From a bacterium (GTDB taxonomy: Bacteria; Pseudomonadota; Alphaproteobacteria; Caulobacterales; Hyphomonadaceae), in assembly GCA_016125045.1 (NCBI GenBank), contig WGML01000006.1:372001-436000 (forward strand): a stretch of DNA of 64,000 nt. The letters run 5' to 3'. A program made the position numbers and the translations under genes. The notes under the pieces were generated by a model that searched no databases, was not told the DNA's origin, and saw only the letters and a program-made list of their open reading frames with translations. This document shows positions 50,718 through 62,023 of this stretch, piece by piece; position 1 is the first letter of the stretch; every line of letters starts with the position of its first letter.

Positions 50718-52517
50718 TCAGATGATGTCGACGCCGATGGGCTCGCGCTCGACGGCGAGTTCCGGTGCGCGACGCGCGAAATCATGCCGGATCTGGTCGG
50801 CGAGCCGGATCGCGAGCGTGACGATCATCAGCGTCGGGTTGGCGTGGCCGCTGGTCGGAAACACCGAGCCGCCCGCGATGTAGAGGGAGCCGACGCCGTG
50901 CACCCGCAGGGCGGGATCGACGACGCCGGTCTTCGGGTCGGTGGACATGCGGGTCGTCCCGCTCGTGTGTCCCATATCGATGCAGACCGCGTCCTTGAGC
51001 GCGCCGCGCACGACCCACTCCTCGAGCGTGGGGGCCGGCAATCCCGCGCGCGGGAGTTCCTCGGCGAGGATCTGGCCCATGCGTGACAGCGTCCGGCGCT
51101 CGGTCTCGCCGATCACCCAGCGCACGCTTGGCAGCGGCACACCGAAGCGGTCGGTCTGGTCCGACAGCGTGACACGGTTGTCGGGGTCCGGGGCCTGCTC
51201 GGTGATGGCGTCGACCCAGACGCCGTCAAGCTTGTGCGGCAGACCCCGGTTGAGATGTTCGCGCACCACCATGTTGGGATGGAAGCGGATCATGGCGTCG
51301 ACCAGCAGGTTCTTGATCGGCGCGGGACAGGCCGGGCTCTGGAACAGCTTGATGCCGAGGCCGGTGAGCATCGCGCCCGGGCTGGTGATCACCGCCATGA
51401 TGTCGGCGCCTGGCCTGGCGCTGTTGAGCTTAAGGAGCCGCTTCAGCGCGTCCCATGGATCGTCGGGGGCGCGGTCCTCCATCATGTAGAGGGCGCCGTT
51501 GAGGAGTTGCTCGTTCGCCTGCGCCTCGGGGCTGAGGGCGAGACCGTGCATGAACATGTGCGAGCGGCCCTTCGCGTTCAGGCCGAAAAAGCCGAAACGG
51601 TGGGCGATCTGGTCGGCGTCGGCCTTGCTGAAATGCCCGATGCGCGCGCCCGGATGGTCGCACAGATAGCGGCCGACCACGTCGTGCCTGTTGCCGAGCC
51701 CGCCGGGGGCGTTGCGGTTGGAGACGAGCAGAAGGCGGGCGTTCTCGATCGCGCTCGCGGCGAGCACCACGCCGCCGGCGGTGACGCGCAGGGTGCGCCC
51801 GCAGATCGATTTGGCCTCAACGCCGGTCGCCCGGGTGGCGGAGGGATCGGTGAGAATTTCGGTGACGGTGGCGTTGGTGACGACGCGCACATTCTGCGCC
51901 TCGAGCGCGCGAAATTCCTTGCCGAACCGCATGAAGTCCATCGCGTCGGAGGGCGAGCGGGCGAATTGCCAGAAGAAGGATCGCAGCCGCTGGGGGTTGA
52001 TCGCGGGCCGCGGCGGCTTCAGCCCCGCCATCTCCCAGAAGCGTTCGTCATAGACGTGGGGACCGAGATTCATGCGCGATCCGGCGCGCTGGAAATAGGG
52101 CCCGAGTTCCTTCAGGCTGAGCGGCCAGCCTGACAGCGACACCCAATCGCGCCGGACGAAGTCGTCCTCGTCAAACGCCGCGCTCTTGCCCGCCCAGACC
52201 TGCGACGACCCGCCGAGGCCGCGATAACGCACGCCGAACCCCTGAACCGTGTGATCCCAGAACCGCGCAAGCTCGCTGTGAAAACCGATTCGGCGCGTCG
52301 ACGCCTTTTCCGTCCATTCGGATCCGTGCAGCTCGACTCGGTTGAGATCGCTCGTCGCCTGGCTCTCTTCATCAAGCCCGCTTTCGAGCACGATCACCGT
52401 GACGCCTGATCCGATCAGTTCGCGGGCGATGGTCAGTCCCGCCGGACCTGCGCCGACGATCACGAGGTCAGCGTGCAGCTGCTCCGTGGAAAGCTCGGCG
52501 AGATTCTCGATACGCAT
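50718..52517 (-). CDS. GMC family FAD oxidoreductase
   Basis: Glucose-methanol-choline oxidoreductase of 599 aa. The N-terminal VIVGAGPAGLTIARELIGSG binds FAD. GLGGSSQVWAGK is the second FAD loop. The C-terminal GHTSGTTRMSTDPKTGVVD and GGSVFPTSGHANPTLMIV carry the active-site His and Asn pair. There is no signal peptide, and no cytochrome or small subunit lies adjacent. The substrate, perhaps a sugar or sterol-type alcohol, cannot be predicted. It lies downstream of metH on the same strand but is separated by 92 nt. Confidence 0.9.
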   Translation of the reverse strand: MRIENLAELSTEQLHADLVIVGAGPAGLTIARELIGSGVTVIVLESGLDEESQATSDLNRVELHGSEWTEKASTRRIGFHSELARFWDHTVQGFGVRYRGLGGSSQVWAGKSAAFDEDDFVRRDWVSLSGWPLSLKELGPYFQRAGSRMNLGPHVYDERFWEMAGLKPPRPAINPQRLRSFFWQFARSPSDAMDFMRFGKEFRALEAQNVRVVTNATVTEILTDPSATRATGVEAKSICGRTLRVTAGGVVLAASAIENARLLLVSNRNAPGGLGNRHDVVGRYLCDHPGARIGHFSKADADQIAHRFGFFGLNAKGRSHMFMHGLALSPEAQANEQLLNGALYMMEDRAPDDPWDALKRLLKLNSARPGADIMAVITSPGAMLTGLGIKLFQSPACPAPIKNLLVDAMIRFHPNMVVREHLNRGLPHKLDGVWVDAITEQAPDPDNRVTLSDQTDRFGVPLPSVRWVIGETERRTLSRMGQILAEELPRAGLPAPTLEEWVVRGALKDAVCIDMGHTSGTTRMSTDPKTGVVDPALRVHGVGSLYIAGGSVFPTSGHANPTLMIVTLAIRLADQIRHDFARRAPELAVEREPIGVDII

Positions 52518-52609
52518 AGCCCGAAGCCCCGATCGACGCGCCTGACGCGCATTCGCCGTGGGCCTTGCAATATCGTCGCCATGTCGCCGGTGGGGGCGCG
52601 ACGCCGGAG

Positions 52610-55261
<2,652 letters not shown>

Positions 55262-55270
55262 GGGGAAGAC

Positions 55271-55387
55271 TTACCGGTTCAGGTGGAAGGGATAGGGCCG
55301 GGCGGCCGTGACGTCGGTCTCGACCGACATTCCTGGACGGACGAGCCCCGCCGCGACGGTGCGATCAGCGTCTGCAGACCGGGTCAT
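55271..55387 (-). CDS. Possible 38-aa small protein between PNPOx and metH
   Basis: Short frame (MTRSADADRTVAAGLVRPGM...) whose ATG overlaps the stop of the PNPOx gene as ATGA, and which ends 9 nt before the metH start. The overlap suggests translational coupling that could carry ribosomes into metH. GLVRPGMSVETDV faintly resembles the C-terminal end of HlyD-type secretion proteins, so it might be a relic. It could also be chance. Confidence 0.3.
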   Translation of the reverse strand: MTRSADADRTVAAGLVRPGMSVETDVTAARPYPFHLNR

Positions 55388-55947
55388 GAGACCGCGCCGT
55401 GGGGAACGAGCCCGGGAAGGCCGTCGAGGCTCACCGCGTTCCTGGCGAGGCGGCTCTTGTACCATTCGTCGAGATCGAGATTGCCGACATAGCGGGTGAG
55501 CTGGTCGCGCTCGCCCTTGAATTCGTAGAAAGGCACGCCCCAGCCGCAGCTGTCGGCGATGCGGTGCACGTCGATGAAGACGATGTTGCGGGCGCGCTCA
55601 TGGCCGGGCGGAAATTTCGCGAGCTCGGCCTGGAAGGCGGGATGATCGAACTGCATCACGCGGCCGGTTCCGTAGAGGCGGAGGATGTTGGCCGGCCCCT
55701 CGAAGGCGCAGAACATCACCGTGATCCGGCCGTTCTCGCGGATGTGCGCCACCGTCTCGATGCCCGACCCGCCGAGATCGGCGTAGGCGACGGTGACCGG
55801 ATCGACAATGCGGAAACTGTCATAGCCCTTGGGGCTGAGATTGACGTGACCCTCCCCGGAGAGGGGAGCGGTCGCGACGAAGAACATCTTCTGCGCCGCG
55901 ATGAAGCCCGCAAGCTTGTCGTCGATCTGGTCGTAGGTCTTGCCCAT
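55384..55947 (-). CDS. Pyridoxamine 5'-phosphate oxidase-family protein
   Basis: Split-barrel flavin-binding protein of 187 aa. FFVATAPLSGEGHVNLSPKG and VAYADLGGSGIETVAHIREN are characteristic of the family, as is ITVMFCAFEGPANILRLYG. It is too divergent from PdxH to be called the vitamin B6 enzyme; F420, FMN or heme relatives share the fold. It sits between the two halves of methionine synthase in one operon, 32 nt after the homocysteine part. Confidence 0.85.
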   Translation of the reverse strand: MGKTYDQIDDKLAGFIAAQKMFFVATAPLSGEGHVNLSPKGYDSFRIVDPVTVAYADLGGSGIETVAHIRENGRITVMFCAFEGPANILRLYGTGRVMQFDHPAFQAELAKFPPGHERARNIVFIDVHRIADSCGWGVPFYEFKGERDQLTRYVGNLDLDEWYKSRLARNAVSLDGLPGLVPHGAVS

Positions 55948-55979
55948 CGGTCGGATCCCCTGCTCGTGAACCAGCCGGC

Positions 55980-57044
55980 TCAGCTGAGTTCAAACGCCTC
56001 CAGCCCGGACAGCCGGAGCGCCTTCGGCCGGACGGACGGGACGCGCGGCTTGAAGCCCTTCACCGCGTCGGCGACATGGCGGATGTGATCCGGCGTCGTG
56101 CCGCAGCAGCCGCCGAGAATGTTCACGAGCCCCGCCTTCGCCCAGCCTTCGAGCGCGTGGGAGGTTTCGTGCGGCTCCTCGTCATATTGGCCGAAGGCGT
56201 TCGGCAGGCCGGCGTTGGGGTAGGCCGCGACCAGGGTGTCGGCGATACGGGCCATCTCGGCGATGTGCGGGCGCATCAGGTCCGCCCCCAGCGCGCAGTT
56301 GAAGCCGACGGCGAAGGGTTTTGCGTGACGGACCGAATTCCAGAACGCCTCGACCGTCTGGCCGGACAGGGTGCGCCCCGAGCGGTCCGTGATCGTGCCG
56401 GAAATCCAGATCGGCAGCTCGTCCATGCCCTCTGCTTCGAGGTCCTTGATGGCTTTCAGCGCAGCCTTGCAGTTCAGCGTGTCGGTGATGGTCTCGATGA
56501 GATAGAGATCGACCCCGCCTTCATTCAGCGCCTGCACCTGTTCGCGATAGGCGGCGAGCACCTCGTCGAAATCGACCGAGCGGGCGCCCGGATCGTTCAC
56601 GTCGGACGACATCGACAGCATCTTGTTGAGCGGACCGATCGACCCCGCGGCGAAGCGCGGCTTGTGCGGTTCCTTCGCGGTCCAGCGGTCGGCGGCGGCG
56701 CGGGCGAGTTTCGCCCCTTCAAGATTGATGTCGCGCACGGCCGCGGCGTCGAGCTTGTAGTCGTCCTGCGCGATCGTCGTCGCCGAGAAGGTGTTGGTCT
56801 CCGAGATGTCCGCGCCGGCCCCGAAATACTGATCGTGAAGGTCGGAGACGATGTCCGGCCGGGTGAGGCAAAGAATGTCGTTATTGCCCTTCATCTGCCC
56901 GGGATGGTCCGCGAAGCGTTCGCCGCGATAGTCGCTTTCATCGAGGCCGCGCCGCTGGATCATCACCCCCCAGGAGCCGTCGAGGATGAGGATACGCTCC
57001 TTCGCGGCGGCCTTCAGCGCGGCGATACGATCGGTCCGGGTCAT
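55980..57044 (-). CDS. metH: Methionine synthase, homocysteine-binding part
   Basis: Zinc-dependent homocysteine S-methyltransferase module of 354 aa. ILILDGSWGVMIQRRGL and SETNTFSATTIAQDDY match the N-terminal part of MetH. Zinc ligands are the Cys of VGFNCALGADLM and the paired Cys of LGGCCGTTPDHI. It works with the separate cobalamin part downstream. ATG 57044 overlaps the metF stop (ATGA). Confidence 0.95.
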   Translation of the reverse strand: MTRTDRIAALKAAAKERILILDGSWGVMIQRRGLDESDYRGERFADHPGQMKGNNDILCLTRPDIVSDLHDQYFGAGADISETNTFSATTIAQDDYKLDAAAVRDINLEGAKLARAAADRWTAKEPHKPRFAAGSIGPLNKMLSMSSDVNDPGARSVDFDEVLAAYREQVQALNEGGVDLYLIETITDTLNCKAALKAIKDLEAEGMDELPIWISGTITDRSGRTLSGQTVEAFWNSVRHAKPFAVGFNCALGADLMRPHIAEMARIADTLVAAYPNAGLPNAFGQYDEEPHETSHALEGWAKAGLVNILGGCCGTTPDHIRHVADAVKGFKPRVPSVRPKALRLSGLEAFELS

Positions 57045-57904
57045 GTCGGCTTCCTTTCCGGTACAACGCCAAGCAGGCGGCACGCGGCGAGCGACAGCGC
57101 CGCCCGGTTCATGGTGTAGAAGTGGAACTGGTCGACGCCCTCCGACTGCAGACGGCGGCAGAGGTCGGCGGCGACATGGGCGGTGACGAGGTCGCGCGTT
57201 TCGGGATCGTCGTCCAGCCCGTCATAGAGTGACGCGATGTGGTTCGGCATGGTTGTCCCGGACAGATCCGCCATGCGCTTCAGGCCCTTGAAGTTCGACT
57301 GCAGCATGATCCCGGGAACGATCGGAGCGGTAACTCCGGCGGCGGCGACGGCGTCGCGGAAGCGCAGGAACACATCCGGCCAGAAGAAGAATTGCGAGAT
57401 TGCGCGGGACGCCCCCGCGTCAAACTTGCGCTTGAGATTGTCGATCTCGGCGGCGAGCGATCCCGCCTCGGGGTGGATCTCCGGATAGCAGCCGACGGAG
57501 ATGTCGAAATCGCCGATCCGGCGCGCGCCCGCGATGAGGTCGTTGGCGTAGGCGTAGCCGCCCGGGTGCGGCGTGTAGGCGGCGCCGATGCCGGCCGTGG
57601 GATCGCCGCGCAGGGCGACGATGCGGCGCACCCCGATCTCAAGATAGCCGCGCAGGACCTCGTCGATCTGGTCCCGCGTGGCGGCGACGCAGGTGATATG
57701 CGCGGCGGGCTCCAGCTCCGTCTCGCGGCGCAGGCGGCGGACGATGGAATGCGTCCGCTCCCGGGTGGACCCGCCCGCGCCATAGGTGACCGATACAAAG
57801 TGCGGCGCGAGCGGCGCGAGCCGGACGACGCTGTCCCATAGCCGGGCTTCAAGCTCCGGCGTCTTGGGCGGGAAGAATTCGAAGGACACCTGGGGACCGG
57901 TCAC
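57041..57904 (-). CDS. metF: Methylenetetrahydrofolate reductase MetF
   Basis: FAD-dependent TIM-barrel enzyme of 287 aa that makes 5-methyl-THF for MetH. SFEFFPPKTPELEARLW, VSVTYGAGGSTRERT, RRIVALRGDP and ISQFFFWPDVFLRF are diagnostic. It starts with GTG at 57904, overlapping the regulator stop as GTGA, and overlaps the next gene by 4 nt. Confidence 0.96.
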   Translation of the reverse strand: MTGPQVSFEFFPPKTPELEARLWDSVVRLAPLAPHFVSVTYGAGGSTRERTHSIVRRLRRETELEPAAHITCVAATRDQIDEVLRGYLEIGVRRIVALRGDPTAGIGAAYTPHPGGYAYANDLIAGARRIGDFDISVGCYPEIHPEAGSLAAEIDNLKRKFDAGASRAISQFFFWPDVFLRFRDAVAAAGVTAPIVPGIMLQSNFKGLKRMADLSGTTMPNHIASLYDGLDDDPETRDLVTAHVAADLCRRLQSEGVDQFHFYTMNRAALSLAACRLLGVVPERKPT

Positions 57905-58887
57905 TGCGCCGCCCTCCTCTGCTCGGTTTCGGCGGATCGATGCGCGGTCCAGACCGTCACGGTGAGCGCATCCTTCACCGCGGGCGGCGGCGGGAAACCG
58001 ACGGCCGACCCGACATCCAGGTCCGCCTGCGACGCCCAGGCGCGAAGATCGTGCTCCGGAATGCCGAGATGGCGATGCGCGTGCTGTTCGCGCAGCTCTT
58101 CAAACTGATGAGGCGCGAAATCGACGACCACGAGGCGGCCGCCCGGACGCAGGACCCGTCCCGCCTCGAGGATCGCCCGCGACGGATCGTTCAGGAAATG
58201 CAGCACCTGATGAATGATCACGAGGTCGACGCTCGCATCCTCGAACGGCGTGCTCGTCGCGTCGCCATGACGGACGGCGGCGTTGCGGACGCCCGCGGCT
58301 TCCAGATTGGCCCGCGCGACCGTCAGCATGTGATGGCTGAGATCGATACCTTCGAGGCGGCGAGCGCGACCGGCGAACAGTTTCAGCATGCGCCCGGTGC
58401 CTGTACCGAAATCAACCACGAGATCGAACGGGCCCGAGCCGGCGGCCCGCAGGACCGCCTGTTCGATCTCCGCCTCGCTGTAGTGACGGGCGCGCAGGGC
58501 GTCCCAATGCGGGGCGACGCGCGCGAAATAGTCCTCCGCCTCCGCGGCGCGGCTCGCCCGGGCGTCCCTGAGGCGGTCGAAGTCGCGCTTGACGACGGGA
58601 TCCTCGAAGTCGAGTTCGGAGAGGATGGCCGCGGAGACCCGGTGGCCCGGGCCGTCCGAGGTGAGGCGATAGAACACCCATCCGCCCTCCGGCAGCCTTT
58701 CGACCAGACCGGCGGCGGAGAGAAACTTCATGTGCCGCGACAGGCGCGGCTGGCTCAGCCCGAGAATTTGTGCCAGTTCGCCGACGGAGAGTTCGCCCTC
58801 GCTGAGCGCGGCGAGAATGCGCGCCCGGGTGGTCTCCCCGGCCGCGCGCAGAACGGCGACAATGGCTTCGAGTTTCGCTCCACTCAT
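57901..58887 (-). CDS. ArsR regulator fused to a SAM methyltransferase
   Basis: Two-domain protein of 328 aa. Residues 1-95 are an ArsR-type winged helix (ETTRARILAALSEGELSVGE, then SQPRLSRHMKFLSAAGLVE as recognition helix). Residues 140-310 are a class I methyltransferase fold with VVDFGTGTGRMLKLF (SAM motif I), EGIDLSHHM and LRPGGRLVVVDFAP. No ArsR metal-binding Cys motif is seen. Heading the met operon, it probably senses SAM or SAH through the methyltransferase domain. ATG 58887 is used. Confidence 0.9.
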   Translation of the reverse strand: MSGAKLEAIVAVLRAAGETTRARILAALSEGELSVGELAQILGLSQPRLSRHMKFLSAAGLVERLPEGGWVFYRLTSDGPGHRVSAAILSELDFEDPVVKRDFDRLRDARASRAAEAEDYFARVAPHWDALRARHYSEAEIEQAVLRAAGSGPFDLVVDFGTGTGRMLKLFAGRARRLEGIDLSHHMLTVARANLEAAGVRNAAVRHGDATSTPFEDASVDLVIIHQVLHFLNDPSRAILEAGRVLRPGGRLVVVDFAPHQFEELREQHAHRHLGIPEHDLRAWASQADLDVGSAVGFPPPPAVKDALTVTVWTAHRSAETEQRRAAQ

Positions 58888-58892
58888 ATTAC

Positions 58893-58914
58893 CATATAAA
58901 CATATCCTTATGTG
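58893..58914 (-). promoter_or_regulatory. Candidate operator of the ArsR-metF-metH operon
   Basis: Imperfect inverted repeat CATATAA-N8-TTATGTG, in an AT-rich patch ending 6 nt before the regulator's start codon. ArsR-family operators are typically AT-rich inverted repeats over the promoter, so this is a likely autoregulatory site. Confidence 0.6.
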
Positions 58915-59141
58915 AAGTCGCAAGCGTGCTGTCGCGCGGCGCGCTCAGTCCGCCGGGTCCCGACGCCGGGTTCTGGCCTCGCTTGGATCAGGTCGCGAAA
59001 TCCTCGCGCGCGCTACACGATGCCGCGATCCGGTTCCGGCGGGGCGGGAAAGTTGCATGACGCAGCGGAAGTCCAAGGTTGCGTTGCTGTTCTCCCGGCC
59101 ACATATGTCGGCCGCGGGGTCGTCAGCTGAGAAGAGTTAGA

Positions 59142-59876
59142 ATGTCGAGCAAAGCCCTTCCAGCGGTGATTGTCGCGCTTGTGTGCCTGGCGGGGTGCGC
59201 GTCGACGACGCCCGCCAACCCGGAAGACCCCTACGAGACGTTCAACCGGCGCATGTTCGGTTTCAACGACTCCCTCGACCGGGCGGTGCTCGAGCCCGTG
59301 GCCCGCGGCTATCGCGCGGTGACGGTCGAGCCGGTGCGGGATGGGGTGAGCAATTTCGTCGGCAATCTTGGCGAGCCGGTGACGTTCGCCAACAAGCTGC
59401 TCCAGGGCAAGCTGATCGGCGCGACCGGGGCGGTCGGCCGGTTTGCGCTCAACTCGACGGTCGGGATCGTCGGAATTTTCGATGTCGCGAGCGCCCTCGG
59501 GATCGAGGAGGGCGAGGCGGACTTCGGCCAGACGCTTGGCATCTGGGGGTTTGACCCGGGTCCTTATCTGGTTCTGCCTTTTCTGGGATCGTCCTCGCCG
59601 CGCGACCTGACGGGGTTTGGAATCGACCGGGCGATCGACCCGTTCAACTATCTGGAATTCGAGGGCGACGACACGCTGCGGGTCGCACGCATCGTCGGCG
59701 GCGCGCTGTCCGGCCGGGAGTCGGTGCTGGAAACGGTCGATGATCTGCGCACGCAGATCGACCCGTATACAGCGGCAAGACGATTCTATGTCCGAAACCG
59801 GGCGAGCATGGTCGGAAAACCGCTTCCGCCGTCCCCTGACACCCAAAAAGTGCCCGAAAGCGAACTAGACTTCTGA
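59142..59876 (+). CDS. mlaA: Outer-membrane lipid asymmetry lipoprotein MlaA
   Basis: VacJ/MlaA lipoprotein of 244 aa that removes phospholipids from the outer leaflet of the outer membrane and passes them to MlaC. Lipobox LAGC (CLAGCAS) follows a short signal peptide. DPYETFNRRMFGFND, FALNSTVGIVGIFDVAS, EADFGQTLGIWG and PYLVLPFLGSSSPRD are family signatures. mlaC follows 28 nt downstream. The MlaFED transporter is not in the window. Confidence 0.95.
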   Translation: MSSKALPAVIVALVCLAGCASTTPANPEDPYETFNRRMFGFNDSLDRAVLEPVARGYRAVTVEPVRDGVSNFVGNLGEPVTFANKLLQGKLIGATGAVGRFALNSTVGIVGIFDVASALGIEEGEADFGQTLGIWGFDPGPYLVLPFLGSSSPRDLTGFGIDRAIDPFNYLEFEGDDTLRVARIVGGALSGRESVLETVDDLRTQIDPYTAARRFYVRNRASMVGKPLPPSPDTQKVPESELDF

Positions 59877-59904
59877 TGAGACGAGGAAGAGAGAGGACCA
59901 AATC

Positions 59905-60576
59905 ATGCGCTTCCGACTGCAACTGATCTCGGCCGCGATGACCGTGATCGCAGCGTTCGCGGCGCCCGCGGCGGTCGCCGACAAGACTTCCGAAGCCTAT
60001 GTGGAAACCCAGGCGAACGCCGTCCTGAAGGTGTTGAACAACCAGACGCTGTCCGATGCGGATCGGCGGGAGCGTTTCTCCACCTACATGCACAAGTTCG
60101 CCTATGTGCCGGACATCGCCCGCCGGGTGCTGGGGCCGCGCGCCCGAACCCTGTCGCAGGCGGAATTCGACACTTATTACAAGGCGTTCGAACAGTATGC
60201 GATCGCGGTGTACGAGACCCAGCTCGACCAGTTCCGGGGACAGGAGATCAAGGTCACCGGCTCGCGCGACGACGACCCGCGCCGGTCGAAGGTGACGTCC
60301 CTGATCAAGAGCGCGCGCAGCGGCGGCGATATCGAAGTCGTCTGGGATGTGCTGAAATCGAAGGATGGCACGACGTATCGGGTTCGCGACGTCGGCCTCA
60401 ATCTGGACGGCTCGATCTTCTGGCTGGCGCAGGAGCAGAGCGTTCAGTTCCAGTCCTTCCTCGACCGCAATCAGGGGGATGTCGGCAAGCTCGTCAAGCA
60501 GATCAACCAGATGACGGCGGACCTGCGGGCGCGTCCGGCGGGCTCGCCCTCGACCATCGGCAAGGCGTCGCCCTGA
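59905..60576 (+). CDS. mlaC: Periplasmic phospholipid carrier MlaC
   Basis: Soluble phospholipid-binding protein of 223 aa (Ttg2D family) that shuttles lipid between MlaA and the inner membrane. Residues 1-25 are a signal peptide, cleaved near AVADK. FAYVPDIARRVLGPRARTLS and YRVRDVGLNLDGSIFWLAQEQ match the family. A T-rich terminator follows. Confidence 0.93.
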   Translation: MRFRLQLISAAMTVIAAFAAPAAVADKTSEAYVETQANAVLKVLNNQTLSDADRRERFSTYMHKFAYVPDIARRVLGPRARTLSQAEFDTYYKAFEQYAIAVYETQLDQFRGQEIKVTGSRDDDPRRSKVTSLIKSARSGGDIEVVWDVLKSKDGTTYRVRDVGLNLDGSIFWLAQEQSVQFQSFLDRNQGDVGKLVKQINQMTADLRARPAGSPSTIGKASP

Positions 60577-60628
60577 CCGGATGAGACGGTCCGGGAGCTG
60601 TGACGGCTCCCGCGAGACACACGAGGAC

Positions 60629-60667
60629 ACGCCCGTTCCGGAGCCCCCGGGGCGGGCGTATTCTTTT
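60629..60667 (+). terminator. Intrinsic terminator after mlaC
   Basis: ACGCCCG (60629-60635) pairs with CGGGCGT (60653-60659), with further CCGG/CGG pairing inside the loop, followed by ATTCTTTT. It lies between convergent mlaC and the MFS gene. Confidence 0.75.
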
Positions 60668-60703
60668 GGGGATCGGTGGTGCGCGGCGGCGGTCGATGGT
60701 CCG

Positions 60704-62023
60704 TCAGACCGCCCCGGCGCGGCGGCGCGGCTCATCCACAAGGAAGGCGAGCACGAGCACGGCCGCAAGGCAGGACAGCAAGGTGGCGATGAACGCCGCC
60801 TGATATCCCGCCGCGATGACCAGCAGCCAACCGACGAGCGGCGCGAGCGCGCCCGCGATCCCCTCGGCGGTGTTGGAAATCGCCATGCGCATCGGGATGT
60901 CGTTGCGGTGGCCGAACTCCATCACGAGATTGGTGGAGGCGATGAAATAGCCCGATTGCGCGGCCCCGACCCCGGCGAAGGCGAGCGCGTAGACGAGCAT
61001 CGAGCCGCCCGCGAGCAGGAGACCGATCGCGAGAGCGAACACCGCCATGGCGGCGATGAAGGTCGCCCGGAAGCCGAACCGGTCGGCCATGTAGCCCCAG
61101 ACCAGGCTCGAGACCGTGTCGGCGGCCATGTAGGCGACCGACAGGAGGGCGAGCAGGCTGCCGAGGGCGGCGGCGTCGCCCGATGTGCTGAGCCCGAGCC
61201 CGCCCGCCGCGGCGATGAAGAAATAGGGCTGGCCGATCCGCGATCCCATCGCGAGGGTCCGCGCCCCGAGGAACCACATATAGCCGCGGTCCTCCCGGAT
61301 CAGGGCCGGCAATTCGCGCAGCCGGTCGCGCAGGGCCGCGCGCGCCCGCACCGTCGGCGGGTCGGGCTCCCGGATGAAGACCGAAAACACCATCAGGCCG
61401 AGACTGGTGAGGATGAACGCGGCGAGAAAGGTGGCCGCGTAGCCATTGCCGAACATCTGCCCGGCGATCAGGTATTCCCCGGCGATGTAGGACAGGATGG
61501 CCGCGATGAGGCCGCCGACCATGTTCCGCCACCCCTGCAGCCGGCCGCGCATGCGGATCGGGATGACCTTGGCGAGCAGCGACTGGAAGGCGACGCGCTG
61601 CGATCCCTGAAACAGGCCGAGCAGGAGCAGAAAGAGCAGAGCGAGCCCCGCCGCGGTCATGCCGGTGAACAGCCACGCCGACACCGCGAGCCCGAGGATC
61701 TGGATCCGCATCAGCCAGCCGAGCCGGATCGAGGCCGGGAGCAGACGCTTCCGGTGCTCCATGGAGGCGGCGCCGGAGATCGGCGACAGGAAAGCTCCGA
61801 TCTGCTGGACGGCGGCGCCGAGCCCGACGAGCGCGTCGGAGCCGGTGATCGAATGGAGATAGGCGGGCACGAAGGTCGGCGCGTTGACGAGCCGGAAGCC
61901 CGTCATGCCGAGCATGCCGTGAAGGAAGTGGGCGAGATAATTTCGACGGAGGTTCTCGGCCACGAAGGCCTGATAGGCGTCCTCGTCTGTTTGCTCAGGC
62001 GCGACCGGCGCTTGCACCGTCAC
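60704..62023 (-). CDS. MFS transporter
   Basis: Major facilitator superfamily protein of 439 aa with about twelve hydrophobic helices. Recognisable are the loop after TM2 (RKRLLPASIRLG), QSLLAKVIPIRMRGRLQGWRNM, and repeated Ala/Gly-rich helices. The substrate is unknown. It starts with GTG at 62023 and overlaps the amidohydrolase stop as GTGA, so both products probably serve the same pathway. Confidence 0.88.
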   Translation of the reverse strand: MTVQAPVAPEQTDEDAYQAFVAENLRRNYLAHFLHGMLGMTGFRLVNAPTFVPAYLHSITGSDALVGLGAAVQQIGAFLSPISGAASMEHRKRLLPASIRLGWLMRIQILGLAVSAWLFTGMTAAGLALLFLLLLGLFQGSQRVAFQSLLAKVIPIRMRGRLQGWRNMVGGLIAAILSYIAGEYLIAGQMFGNGYAATFLAAFILTSLGLMVFSVFIREPDPPTVRARAALRDRLRELPALIREDRGYMWFLGARTLAMGSRIGQPYFFIAAAGGLGLSTSGDAAALGSLLALLSVAYMAADTVSSLVWGYMADRFGFRATFIAAMAVFALAIGLLLAGGSMLVYALAFAGVGAAQSGYFIASTNLVMEFGHRNDIPMRMAISNTAEGIAGALAPLVGWLLVIAAGYQAAFIATLLSCLAAVLVLAFLVDEPRRRAGAV

